Shown here: positions 22,557 through 34,220 of the stretch, piece by piece
How positions within the stretch are numbered: the stretch's first letter is position 1
Layout of the letters: the number at the start of each line of letters is the position of its first letter
NCBI GenBank assembly: GCA_002335605.1
Contig: BEDY01000002.1
Coordinates: 1,178,001 to 1,242,000, forward strand
From: Prillingera fragicola
Lineage: Eukaryota > Basidiomycota > Tremellomycetes > Trichosporonales > Trichosporonaceae
Direction: 5' to 3'
Length of the DNA stretch: 64,000 nt
The notes under the pieces: model-generated
Told to the model about the DNA's origin: nothing
The model's database searches: none
The model's input: only the letters and a program-made list of their open reading frames with translations
Made by a program: the position numbers and the translations under genes

Positions 22557-25500
22557 ATGGTGAGTTTGATCTGCGTACGCGCCAATCATGTGACGACCGT
22601 TGGCACCGAGCGTGTTGGCGCGTGAGCGCGCTGAGCCACGGCCGGATACTTGGCATCCCCTCCGTCGCTATCGCGGCCAACGGGTAAAGTACGTCGTACT
22701 AACGCGTCGCAGCCTCCTCCATCCACCGACCCCAAGATCCAGACGTTGATGCAGACGATTGCGTCCGAGAAGCGCAATCTAGAGGGTGCCAATGCTGTCA
22801 TTCGCGCGTTCGAGGCGTCTAGCAGGAACGAGATTGTCATCCAGCAGGCCCAGAATGAAGTCCGCTCGGCTCAGGCGTCGATCCGGTTCCTCGAGGACGA
22901 ACTGGCCAAGCTACAGATGCAGGCCTCAACAGGCGGGTCTGCTGGCCCCAGTAGCAGCCAACCACTCAACCCTTACCCGTACAACCAGCAGCCTGGGCAC
23001 GGTGTCCCCCCTCCCCGGACAGGGCCCACGCAGCCGCTCAACATTAAAAAGGCATTGCCGGCGCCCCCCGGCTCTACTCCTGATGTGTCCAACGACCCAA
23101 AGCCGACCAAGAACTACACTCAGCTCGACCTGCTCCGCTATGACGCTCCCCTTACCGGTGCCAAGATCACCCGTATGCTCAACCAGCTCCAGTTCAAGCT
23201 TCAGCTCGAGGAGCAGTACAAGCTCGGTATTGAGAAGATGGCCCAGGCGTACCGCGCAGAGGGCGATAAGCGTCTACGCAACGAGACTGAGGCCAAGCGT
23301 GTCGAGTCTGATGGTAAAATCCAGCTCCTGCGCAAGGCCAAGCGGCGATACGAGACCCTGGCCAAGTTTGGCGCGGTAGACGATGACCTTGAGGGTGAGT
23401 ACGTGGCAAGAGCTCCCCTGGCTGACTTCTTAAGATCTTATTCCCGACAACAAGCGCAAAGAGGCCCTGCGTAAGCCCATTTCGGGAAAACTCCTCATCT
23501 CGTTGCGCTCGGCACGCGATCTCAACCACCGCGCTCTGCCGCGTAAAAAGGCGTACAACGAGACGACTGTTGTCATCAAGATTGAGGGCGTCGAGCGTGC
23601 AGTGTCCCATCCCTCGCGCAGTGACCGTTGGAATGAGGACTTTGACATTCCAGTGGAGAAGGCCAACGAGGTCGAGATTACCATCTACGACAGTACGGCC
23701 CCCGGTGACTCGGCACCGATTGGCATGACATGGCTCCGAGTGTCGGATCTGCTCGAGGCTCTGCGTCGTCAAAAGGCACAGGGTGCCGAGAATGCCGCTG
23801 GCGGATGGGTCACTGCTGACAAGGCCGCGACCCTTGGCGGCCGTCCCGGCGCCGCTTCTGAGGCAGTCTCGTTGCATCAGGCCAACCTGCCACGCCCACA
23901 AGGTGGTGTCCCCGGCGACGGAAGGAGCGAGGGCATTGAAGGCTGGTGGTCCGTCGAGCCTGCTGGTGCTATTTCTATGCGTCTTGACTTTGGTGAGTTG
24001 GCTCGTGTATTAATCGTCGCTGACAAACAGTCAAGGACACTGTCGCGGGTGGCCGTCGCCCGTACGAGGCTCTTGGTCGCCAGGGTGCGTTGCGCAAGCG
24101 CAAGGGCGATGTGCACGAGATGAACGGTCACAAGTTTGTCCAGCGCCAGTTCTACCAACCGATCATGTGCGCTCTCTGTCAAGAGTTCCTCCTCACCGGA
24201 GAAGGCTACCAGTGCGAGGACTGTCGGTACGCTTGCCACAAAAAGTGCTACCCCAGGGTCGTCACAAAGTGTATCAGCAAATCCAACTCGGACACGCCGG
24301 GCGACGAGGAAAAGATCAACCACCGTATTCCTCACCGCTTCCAGCCCTACACCAACATGTCGGCCAACTGGTGCTGCCACTGTGGTTACATGCTACCATT
24401 TGGCCGCAAGAACTCGGTCAAGTGCAACGAGTGTGGTCTTACCTGCCACAGCTCTTGCGCGCATCTGGTTCCCGACTTCTGTGGTATGACCATGGAAATG
24501 GCCAACACCTTGCTCAAAAACCTGCGCGATATCAAGACAACGCAAGGGTCAAAGCCCGCAAAGTCGAGGCCGCCGACAATCCAGGCGCCCATGCAGCCGC
24601 CGTACCAGCAGCAGCAACCTCCCAGCGTGCATGTCACGCCTGCTCCTGGTCAGCAGCAGCAGCAGCAGCAGCAGATACAGCAACCTGGGCACCAAACGCG
24701 CCCCTCGCAAGAGTACCAGATGCCCGAGGCGCGTCCCAGACCCCAGCCTCCTGCCTTGCCGCACTCGCAGTCTTACAACGACTACGTGCGCCCCTCTCCT
24801 CAGACCTCCCCTCAGCCTCCAGCTCAGCAGCAGCAGCAAACCCAGCAGCAACAGCGCCCTCCCGCCCATGGCCATCGCTTGTCTTACGACGCACGTCCCC
24901 AGGCTCCCGCGAACACTGGGCCCTTGCCACCGTCGTCGTCCCCTGGTCGCATCCCCTCACCTGGTCGCGTCCCCTCACCCGAGCCCCCCCGCCAGCAACA
25001 GCAGCAACAGCAGCAGCAGACCTCGACTGGCTACCGTCCCCCAGTGGCAGCCCCCATGCCCATGGGAGTGCCGACTGGCCGTCCTCAGCAGCAGCAGCAG
25101 CAGGCAGTTGCCCAGCAGCCAAGCCCCCCTCCACAGCAACAGCAACAGGCACCGCCCCCTCAGCAGGTGGTCGCGGCGCCGCGCAAGAAGAAGATTGGAT
25201 TGGACAACTTCAACTTCCTCGCAGTGCTCGGCAAGGGAAACTTCGGAAAGGTCATGCTTGCCGAGGAGCGCGCCACGAACAGCCTGTACGCCATCAAGGT
25301 GCTGAAGAAGGAGTTTATTATCGAGAACGACGAAGTGGAGAGCACCCAGTCCGAGAAGCGCGTCTTCCTTGCCGCGGCACAGGAGCGCCACCCCTTCTTG
25401 CTTGGTCTGCACTCGTGTTTCCAGACCGAGACCCGTGTCTACTTTGTCATGGAGTACATCTCTGGTGGAGATCTCATGCTGCACATTCAGCGCAGGCAGT

Positions 25501-26245
25501 TTACCCTGCGCCAGGCCAAGTTTTACGCTTGCGAGGTCCTGCTTGCCCTGCAGTACTTCCACTCCAAGGGCATCATCTACCGCGATCTCAAGCTCGACAA
25601 CATTCTGCTCACCCTGGACGGTCACGTCAAGGTTGCCGACTATGGTCTCTGCAAGGAGGAGATGTGGTACGGCAGGACTACCAGCACCTTTTGTGGTACC
25701 CCCGAGTTTATGGCTCCCGAGATCTTGCAGGAGCAGCCATATGGCCGCGCTGTCGACTGGTGGGCGTTTGGTGTTCTCACCTACGAGATGTTGCTGGGTC
25801 AGTCACCCTTCCGCGGAGACGACGAGGACGAAATCTTCGACGCCATTATCGAGGACGAGCCCCTCTACCCGATCACCATGCCGCGCGACGCCGTGTCGCT
25901 GCTGCAAAAGCTCCTGCTGCGCGACCCCAGCAAGCGCCTCGGTGCGGGCGAGGCAGATGCCGAGGAGATTAAGCGCCACCAGTTCTTCTCCGACGTCAAC
26001 TTTGACGATGTCTACAACAAGCGCATCCCCCCGCCGTACTTCCCCACCATTGGCAACGCGACCGACACGTCCAACTTTGACCAGGAGTTTACGCGCGAGC
26101 AGCCCACTCTCACGCCTGTTCACGGCGTGCTCACCGCCACGGACCAGCAAGAGTTTGCAGGCTTTTCTTGGGTAAGTCGTTCATGTCGCCTCGAGTCTGT
26201 TGAAGCTAACGATTGCAGATTGCCCCGTGGGCCAACAACCAGTAG
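22557..26245 (+). CDS. PKC1: Protein kinase C, cell wall integrity pathway
   Basis: Rho1-activated Ser/Thr kinase at the head of the cell-wall MAP kinase pathway. Exons: 22557-22559, 22713-23394, 23435-23992, 24031-26171, 26219-26245; about 1136 aa. Exon 1 is just the ATG, followed by a 153-nt intron. Two HR1 coiled coils (about residues 3-75 and 145-220) precede a C2-like domain. C1A starts [17 protein letters not shown] near 449 and C1[19 protein letters not shown] near 518; both keep their Cys/His pattern. A Gln/Pro-rich linker of over 200 residues follows. The kinase begins LGKGNFGKV near 810, with [15 protein letters not shown] and [12 protein letters not shown]. The AGC tail ends [11 protein letters not shown], its last exon only 27 nt. 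Intact throughout. Confidence 0.97.
24651..24674 (+). repeat. (CAG)8 coding microsatellite in PKC1
   Basis: Eight perfect CAG codons encode a polyglutamine run in the PKC1 linker. More CAG/CAA clusters lie at about 24826-24855, 24991-25020 and 25086-25103. Pure triplet tracts like this often vary between strains. Confidence 0.85.
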
Positions 26246-27140
26246 ACGAATACGAGACGACAATAGTAATGGCCGCGCTAGAGGACGATGGACCAACGCG
26301 GTGTGTGAGACATGGCGACACAGTAGAGCAGAAGCGACGTGGTTGCATGCAATGTTTGAATGCGACATGGCACGTGTGAGAGGGGATTGACGACCTTTGA
26401 ACTCTCACCCGCGCTTAGCGGCGTGTGTGGAACAGTGAGAAATTAGGTGTGGGAGAGCAGTGTTTTGCGAGCCGCTGAGAAACACACTTTGTTGACAGTT
26501 AGGTGTGGGGGATTAGAGTATTGTGTTTCTGGCGATGATATCCTTTTAGGTGTGGAGGACCGACTATGTGGCAGAGAAACACACTACACTGAAAGTTAGG
26601 TGTGGGGGATTAGAATATTGTGTTTTAAACGACAACGTTTGTATGGGCGACCTTCCCATGCACAAGGAGAAACACACTACGTTGACAATTAGGTGTGGGG
26701 GGTAGAGTGTTGCGTTTGTGATGATATCCTCTTAGGTGTGGGGGACCGACGCTGTGGGTGGCAGAGAAACACACAACGCTGAAAGTTAGGTGTGGGGGAT
26801 TGGGGTATTGTGTTTTCAACGACAACATTTTGGTGTGGGTGACCTGCACTCTGCACAAGGAGAAACACACTACGTTGACAGTTAGGTGTGGGGGAGTAAG
26901 GTATTGCGTTTCTATACTGCGCGATGATATTTTAGGTGTGGGTGGCTAGACATCGGGTCAAGTCCCAAGTGGCACAACAGAAACACACCACACCCAAATA
27001 CACCGACCACCGTTATTACGTCAGTCGTGGGTCCAAGGCGCTCCGAAAGCGAGTATGGTACATAATCCATTGGTGTCTATGTTTTCAATAACAAATTCAA
27101 TCAATGCAAGCCCTGCTCCCCCAAGAAGACACTCAATCGA
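26246..27140. other. Convergent intergenic space filled by a tandem array
   Basis: Lies between the 3' ends of PKC1 and NOP9. About 170 bases of PKC1 downstream sequence are followed by the repeat array described separately. The last 150 bases before NOP9 hold no visible gene. Short open frames in the array are repeat-derived. Confidence 0.8.
26432..26995. repeat. Tandem array of about 96-bp units in alternating A/B order
   Basis: The core GAGAAACACAC recurs at 26477, 26574, 26667, 26764 and 26860, spacings of 97, 93, 97 and 96 bp, with a degraded copy near 26980. Each unit continues with GTTAGGTGTGGGGGATTAG-like sequence and closes with TATTGTGTTT, whose GTGTTT is the reverse complement of AAACAC. 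Linkers alternate: type A has GATGATATCC, type B has AACGACAAC. The order is A-B-A-B-A, so the true repeat is a dimer of about 190 bp. It sits between two convergent genes. Confidence 0.9.
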
Positions 27141-29701
27141 TCACTCCTTTGACCGTTTCTTCTTCTTCTTCTTCTTCTCTGCTCCCTCAAACATGACGTC
27201 AATCTCGTCCTTTTCGGCCTCGGCCTTGCGCTTGCGCTTCTCAGCCTTGCGCGCCGCCTTGGCCGCCGCCGCGGCCTCCTCCTCCGTCATGTCCTGTGCG
27301 GGCGTGACGGGCTCTGGAGCAGCCACGACAGCAGCGCGGGCGACGGGTGCGGCCTGCTCCTTTTGGTGGGCAAAGTGGTGCTTTACGCCAATCTGCTTTT
27401 CGCGCCACTCGTCCGGCCTGCGCTCAAGCAGGTGCAGCTCGATGCGGCGGGAGAGGAAGCGGCCAAACTGCGACGCACCGAGTGTCGCCGCGTGGGGGAT
27501 CAGAGAGCGCGCGATCTTTTCGCGCATGTAGCCGTCGGCCGTGTCCCACACAGTGTCTGCGACGCGGGAGCCGAGGCGATCCTGGGCGAGGACGTGGTAC
27601 TGGCCCATAAAGGCCATGTAGAGCTTGCGCCTGTACTTGATCGGCACGGCGGCGGTGGTGAGGACGGCGTCCAGGAGGCGTGAGGCAATGGGCGACGAGG
27701 CGTAGCTGAGCAGAGTCTCTGTAGGCTGCGCAAACAGGCTCTCGAGAACAGCCTCATTGCTTGTGGGCATGGCGACCAGAGCCTGGAGGAGCAGGCAGCC
27801 CTGGATGTTGGGCTCGAGGGCGCCCTTGGGACGCATCGTGCGGCGGTTCTCCCAGGCGCGACGGCCGGCGGCCGCACTGGCGGTTGCCTCGGCGCTGTCG
27901 TCGCGTGCGTCCGTGGGGAGAGCGTCGTCTGCGTCGTCGGGAGCATCGGCACCGGTCAGGATGGCCTCATAGAGGGGCACAGTCTTGAGAGCCATGAGCG
28001 CAGGGACCAAAGCGGTACTGTCGGCAGGCATGTCGAGGGCCGACTTGATGAGCGCGATGACATCCTCGGTTCCGGAGTTGAGGGCAGTTGCGCGCTCGGT
28101 AAACGCGACGAGCGCAGCGGTACGAGCGGTCTTGATCAGGGGACGACCACCGGAAACACCCTGCACCTCGGCAATGGCTGCGGAGAGCTGCTCAGCGTTG
28201 AGGCGAGCGATTCCCTTGGCGACAACAAAGTTGGCATAAGGGTGGCCAGCAAACTTGCCCATCTTGCCAACCAGGTACGTGTTCCACACGGCGTCAAACA
28301 CGGGGGTAGGCGAGACGCGCAGGATGGCCTCGTACAGACGAGTACCGGTGGGGGAGACGAGAAGCGAGGTGAGGAACGGCTGGGCGACGGGCGCCTCGGT
28401 GTTGCCAGCCTCGAGGTGCGCGACGAGACCCTCGGTGAGAATGTCAAGAAGCGAGCCGGCCTTCTCGGCGACGCCATCCTCGACCTCTACCTCGAGGAGG
28501 AGCTGGACGGCGGCCGAGCCGACCTTGTCGACACCCATCGACTGCCACTCGACAGTGCTCACGCGGCTCATGAGCTCGTCGCGCAGCTTGGTGCGGAGCG
28601 CAGCGACATCGGCCGGAACCTTGCGGTTGGTCGACTGCTTGCCCTTCTTGCCCTCTTCGTCGTCACCGAGAATGGACTTGCCCTGCACGCCCTGGCCCTT
28701 GCGGAACTTGCCACTGCGCTTGGAACGCACAAGGTCGCCGCCGGCGCCTTCTGCCGAGTCGAGGCTGGGGAGTACGCGGTTGGGAGTGAGCACAAGAAGA
28801 AGCAGACGCAGTACGGGCGAGGCGTGCGACAGAACGAGAAGGTTGGGGAGAGTAGGGAGGAGGCAGTTGACGACGGTCGTGAGCAGCTCGCCCATCGTGG
28901 GGAGGACACCAGCCTCGGTGTCCTTTTCAGCGGCCTTGGCCTGCTCATGGTGCTGAGGTGGAAAAGTTCCACGAGCCTCACGGTCGAGCGTACCAGCAGC
29001 GAGGGTGAGCCAGGTCTGGCCAACGTGGCTACCGAATCGGTGGCGAAGCAGAAGCTCCCACTCGGTTCCAACAGCGTCACCAACCACGCGACGTCCCCAG
29101 TCGTTGAGCGAGGGGAGCAGGCGCTCGAGCACAACAGCAGTGTCGGGGTCGGTAGCGACCTGCAGCTCGTGTCCGCGCAACTCGGTCAACACAGAGGAGA
29201 GGAACATTTGGCGGTCTTGAATGGTGTCAGCTCTCATGTCCAGTATCAACGGCAGAACTCACCCTCACGCTCCTCTCCGACGCTTCCAACGCCTTCCCAG
29301 TCCTTTACCTGCTCCTCGACATTACGGAAATAAGCCTTGACGTCGGGGTCCAGCACGCCAAAGGGGAATTCGCTCTCGTAGCGAGGTCCACGCGTCCAGT
29401 CGGCGACACCGTTCTCCTCGTTCTGCGCCGGCGCACCCTCGGCAGCAGCACCGTCCACAGGCGCAGCTCGGGGAGCAGGCGCAGGTCGAACGCCAGTCTT
29501 GAGGAATGCCAGACGCGAAGGGTGGATGCCGCCCGCGGCGGCATCGGCTTCGGCCTGCTCGACGGGGTTGAGCTCGGCTGGAGTTGCTGCTGCTGCTGCT
29601 GAGGCGGGGGCGGCGTGGCCTACAACAACAGCGTCGGCGACGGCATCCTCCTCGGTCTTGGGCTTGCGTTTTCCGCGCTTACGGATCTGCTCCTTGGGCA
29701 T
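27141..29701 (-). CDS. NOP9: Nop9 pumilio-like rRNA-processing factor
   Basis: Nucleolar RNA-binding protein of the 90S/pre-40S particle, needed for 18S rRNA maturation. Exons on the minus strand: 29701-29263 and 29215-27141; about 837 aa. It starts MPKEQIRKRGKRKPK, a basic tail typical of Nop9. The conserved FGVLDPDVKAYFRNVEEQ follows, then DRQMFLSSVLTELRGHELQV across the intron. Repeated pumilio-type helices run through the protein, such as RFGSHVGQTWL and GSRVADTVWD. The end is a Lys-rich nucleolar signal. An in-frame ATG 48 bases upstream is possible, but MPKEQ fits better. Insertions rich in Ala and acidic residues lie between repeats. Convergent with PKC1 across the tandem array. Confidence 0.9.
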
Positions 29702-30156
29702 GGTTGGAGTGGTGGTGTGGGTTGTTGGACGTTGGGTGGCCGTCAACATTTCAGAAATCTTGTGGAGGCAAGAACAGAGTCACGTGACGGGCACGTGGGT
29801 ATACGTAATAGCCTGGGGATGAGGAAGTTCAGTTGCGCCAGCGGTCTTGCAGCGTGAGTGTGCGGCGTGCGTGAGCTCGAGCTAGAGTAGTATGCGATGC
29901 ATGTACAACACTGTGGCCAGGGTCTAGAGAAGCCTCAAGCCTGCCGCCGCCATCATGTTCCCCTTCTATCTAGTCATGAGATGAGAATCCTCTCTATGCA
30001 AGTCCCCTCCACCTCCCTGGTCGCGTGCACGGGTTCTCGCGTTGTCATATCGTCGAGATTCCACCGCGTCACCACCCAGCTTGTCATCCAATGCTATGCA
30101 AAGAGCACGCAAGTGCGTGCGCACCTCCCAACACTCTGACGTCGCTCGCGTCGACT
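29702..30156. other. Intergenic, NOP9 promoter and TIM22 3' flank
   Basis: No gene is supported. Both neighbours are on the minus strand, so this holds the NOP9 promoter and the TIM22 downstream region. CACGTG-like hexamers occur near 29780-29795 (CACGTGAC, CACGTGGG), which could be E-box sites. Their use is inferred only. Confidence 0.5.
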
Positions 30157-30966
30157 TTAGTCGTCCTCCGAAGGCTCCTTGCGCATGTACAGGTCAATTG
30201 CGCCGGAGAAGGCGGCAAACGCGGCGCCACCACCGAGCATGGCCTTGGGGCCGGCGTTGCGGGCGAGAATTGCTCCAGAGAAGAATCCTCCCCAGATTCC
30301 GTTGTAGATGTCGTTCTTTGCGCGGTACTGGGGACGTCAGTGGTGATTCCCGTCAGGCGACGCGCGGCAGCAATGTGTGATGAAGATGGACCAGCCGGTG
30401 TTGGCCCTCATCTGCTGATGTACGCCAAGGACGAAGTGGGGTCTCAGCTTGAGCAGACAGATCACACCCTCCCCCTCCATGGCCAGCGGCAACACTGATG
30501 GTGCAACAAGTCGCTTGTACTCACTCCCTCAATGCAGCACTCGATACCCGAGTACAACGCTCCGACCTTTGCGAATCCCTTTCCTTGAGACCACATGTTC
30601 CTGCCCATCTCCTTGAAGATGAAGGCGGCCTGCGCGCGCGTGCCCTGGAGCTTTTCGTTTGCGCGCGAGAGCGGGTCCTCGTATGCAAAGGTAGCACCCA
30701 TGAGTGACACAAAGGCACCGAGACCGAAACCTTTTCGCAAACGTCAGCGTCCAGCCTGAAATCTACTAGTCGACTGGGTAATGGCACTTACCGATACCGC
30801 CTGCCATGCCGACCTTGAATGGACAGCTCTCCATTCCTGCGTTCATCCACTTTGAATATTTGACCTGGTCTGCCATGTTTTTCCTGTCCTCCTCTGTCCA
30901 TCCCTCGGGGATTGGCTCTGTGCCGGGGACGTAGATGGGGGTGAGAAGGGGATGCTGTCCACTCAT
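30157..30966 (-). CDS. TIM22: Mitochondrial inner membrane translocase Tim22
   Basis: Channel subunit that inserts carrier proteins into the inner mitochondrial membrane. Exons on the minus strand: 30966-30792, 30730-30525, 30327-30157; about 183 aa, the usual size. Signatures include the [20 protein letters not shown] segment over the first splice, the glycine-rich first helix, [20 protein letters not shown], and [20 protein letters not shown] after the second intron. A Gly/Ala-rich last helix ([17 protein letters not shown]) follows. The second intron is 197 nt, long for this window. Three to four hydrophobic segments fit the family. Divergent from the acyltransferase gene. Confidence 0.95.
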
Positions 30967-31732
30967 GATGCCGTTGTTGTTATTGGTGCAGTATGCAGTA
31001 TGTGGTTCCAGTTGTAGAGTATGTTGTTGCAGGTATGCTGATGGTGGTTTTTGCTAAAATCCAAATCTCGGCAACAGCGACCAGACGGACAGAGTTGGGC
31101 GGCCCTGTTCGGAAGCATCGGGGCATGGTGGAGGTAGCGGAGGTGAATCACGTGATTGCCACGAGGCCAACGTGCGGCCCTCATGTCGCACCCAGGCTCA
31201 TGTTCCGCCCCATGACGTTTTTGTGCTATTGGGGCATGAGAATCACCGAAACCACCCATACAGAACAGCCAGTTCTCGCTGAAGACTCTGGATGCATCAA
31301 AAGGTCATTTTACATGCTCTCGTCTTGCCTGCACAAGCACCTTCTTGAACATATACAAGCAAAAGCAAACGTTTGCATATCAGCACGACACAGCTCTTGT
31401 CCACCAGGCGGCGCAATTCATCCCCGGCAAAAGTGTGAGCCGGCCCATAAGGCCCGCTGTACCGCCGTACCTGTTGGTCAATTGACACAGAGCCAGCCAG
31501 CGAGCGCCAAGTAGAATCTGCTCTCATTACGTGCATTCACACATCCCTCTTCTCTCTACATCACTCTCTGCCTCTCTGGCCTACCAGCTCTCTCATCCTC
31601 AGAGTGTTCTCGACAACGGCTACCACGCCGCTCCCCTCGCAAACACTCCGTCCCACATTCTCTCCCTGATCCTATACAACCTCGCATCTCAGAGTCCTTT
31701 ACACCCCCGCCGACCTCGGTCAATTGCCCATC
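30967..31732. promoter_or_regulatory. Divergent promoter region of TIM22 and the acyltransferase
   Basis: No gene is supported in these 766 bases. The right 200 bases are C/T-rich leader (repeated CTCTCT and CATC motifs). GTCACGTG-like and AATCACGTGATT sequence lies near 31146-31155, a palindromic E-box-like site. Nothing else stands out. Confidence 0.55.
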
Positions 31733-34220
31733 ATGGCCGCAGGTATCGCTTGTAAGTGTCTGCACTGGCAAAGCAGTTTCTCATCGAGAGCACTTGCTTA
31801 CCGTGCTCCCAGTCGACATCATGATCCTGTTTTGGCGCCTCGCGGTCCTCAACATCTTCTTCCGCGAGATTAGGTGAGTTCTTCCCGCTGTTGCTTCCCA
31901 CGTACGGGAACGGATGCGCGCCCCATGTCGGCAATGATTTTTATCGGCATGAACAGCTTGCTGACGTATGGAACAGGCCTCGCGGTGCTTTCAATATTCC
32001 CAAGAAGGGCGCCGTCCTCTTCATCTGTGCCCCGCATGCCAACCAGTTCCTTGACCCGCTCTTGCTCTTCACCCAGGTTCGCCAGGAGTCCGGCCGCCGT
32101 GTCTCCATCCTGACCGCCGCAAAGGTGAGCCACTCTGGCTTCAGTACTGAGGATCACAGCTAACGTCGCAGAGCATGGAGCGCAAGTTTATCGGTTTCAT
32201 CGCACGCATCTTCAACTCTAGTAGGCCACCAACAAGTTTCATCGTAGCTGACCATCCAGTTCCCGTCTCTCGCGCTGCCGACTATGCCAAGTCTGGCACT
32301 GGTACCGTTTTGCTTGACGACGAGAACTCGCTCAAGGTCATTGGTATCGGCACCAGGTTCACCTCTGAGGTCAAGCCTCGCTCGCAGATCTCTCTGCCCA
32401 AGGCTGCCGGCTTTGCTACTGCCCCTATTCTCGAGGTCATTTCGGACACTGAGCTGCTCCTCAAGTCTGAGTTTACCGTTCCTTCCAAGGACGGGAACAG
32501 CAACGTCAAGGCTACCGGCCGCGCCCGTACCGAGGGCGCCATGACAGAGGGATCCGGCATGCCCTACAAGCTTCTTCCCCACGTCGATCAGGAGCAGACC
32601 TATGGTGCTGTGTTTGACGCCCTCAACAAGAATGGCGCCATTGGCATCTTCCCCGAGGGCGGCTCGCACGACCGTACCGACTTCCTCCCCCTCAAGGCCG
32701 GTTTCTCTATCATGGCTCTCGGCGCAATGGCAGCCAACCCCGACCTCGAGGTCAAGCTTGTTCCCGTCGGTCTCTCGTACTTCCACGCCCACAAGTTCCG
32801 CAGCAGGGCGGTTGTCGAGTTTGGCCCTCCCATTTCGGTCGGCTCTGAGCTCGTTGAAAAGTACAAGCAGGGTGGCGCCAAGAAGCGCGAGGCTTGCGGC
32901 AAGCTTCTCGAGCAGGTCCACGACGGTCTCCGTGCGGTTACTTTGCGTGCTCCCGACTACGAAACTCTCCAGGTTGTCCAGGCTGCCCGTCGTCTCTACC
33001 GTGTTCCCGGCCAGCACCTTACTCTTGGCCAGGTCGTCCAGCTCAGCAAGCACTTTATGCAGGGCTACCTCCACTACCAACATGAGCCTCGCATCGTCGA
33101 CCTCCGCAAGCGTGTCCTCGTATACAACCGTCGTCTGCGTGACCTGGGTATCGCAGATCACCAGGTCGAGCGCGCGTCCAACCGCAGCTTTCACTCTCTG
33201 GTTCTATTCGTCTACCGCGTGGGACTCCTCCTCTGGTGGGGTCTGTTGGCGCTCCCTGGTGCGATCCTTCACGCCCCCGTGTTCATTCTCGCAAAGGTCA
33301 TCAGCCACAAGAAGGCCAAGGAGGCCCTGGCGGCTTCGACTGTCAAGGTCCAGGCGCGCGACGTGCTGGCCACCTGGAAGGTTCTCGTCTCGTTGGCTGT
33401 CACGCCTCTGCTTTACATGATTTACACTGTCCTTGCCCTCATTGCTGCCTACAAGTACGACCTCGCCCCGGCGTGGCGCCACTGGCTGCCTGTCGTCATG
33501 TGGATGTTCCTCCCTGCTCTGGGCTACAGCGCGCTCAAGTTTGGAGAAGCCGGTGCGGATGTTCTCAAGTCTCTGCGCCCTCTGTTCCTCTCGCTCTGGC
33601 CCTTCAACCAGCACGAAGTCGACAAGCTTCGCGAGAGGCGCGAGGGACTTTCCACCGACATTTCCGAGCTGGTTGCCGAGTTTGGTCCCAAGCTGTACGA
33701 AAACTTTGACCGTTCCCGTCTTCTCCCGGGCGCTGCTTCGGCACGCTCACCCAGTGTCGAGCCGTCGGTTCTCTCGCATCCCATCAACTGGCTTGACGAG
33801 CGCATCTTTGGCTGGAAGCGCAACCAGTCGGTGGCCCAGGCTTGGGCTTCTGCGGACGGCACCATTACTTCGCCACCTACCGCGCCCGCAAGCCCACACG
33901 ACTCGGACGTCGAGGACAGCGAGCCCGACGTCGACTACGACGACATTCTTAGCGTTATAGACATGCGTCGCCAGGGCCCCGGCGGTTTGGGTTCGCCTCG
34001 CAAGCGTGCCGGCAGGTCGTACAGCGACCTCACGCGCATGCGTGGCTCACATTCACCCGAGGTGTCGATGAGTGCGCTCGGCTCTGCGCCTGCGGCTGCT
34101 GACGCCGAGGGCGAGGGCCTGCACCACCGCCAGCCGTTCAAGTCGAACGGCAACACCGATGTGCCCGCGCCCCTACACACTGAAGGCGCTCTCGGACTGG
34201 ACAAGGGCGAGGATGCCTGA
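31733..34220 (+). CDS. SCT1: Glycerol-3-phosphate/DHAP acyltransferase, Sct1/Gpt2 type
   Basis: ER acyltransferase making lysophosphatidate, the first step of glycerolipid synthesis. Exons: 31733-31751, 31813-31873, 31977-32124, 32172-32220, 32260-34220; about 745 aa. Motif I is APHANQFLDP (H-x4-D type) and motif III is IFPEGGSHDRTDFLPLKAG. Hydrophobic segments near the start (ILFWRLAVLNIFF) and at about 33200-33540 (VYRVGLLLWWGLLALPG; LVSLAVTPLLYMIYTVLAL; WLPVVMWMFLPALGYSALKF) match the Sct1/Gpt2 layout. The C-terminus is a long Ser-rich, acidic cytosolic tail. Intron 32221-32259 is 39 nt, in frame and stop-free, so read-through would add 13 residues. SCT1 and GPT2 cannot be told apart here; the symbol marks the family. 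Confidence 0.9.

Noticed and set aside
28242..29333. 363-residue plus-strand open frame
   Set aside because: Antisense to NOP9 and crosses its intron; no family resemblance.
32160..33194. 344-residue minus-strand open frame
   Set aside because: Antisense to the acyltransferase exons that carry the catalytic motifs; no domain of its own.
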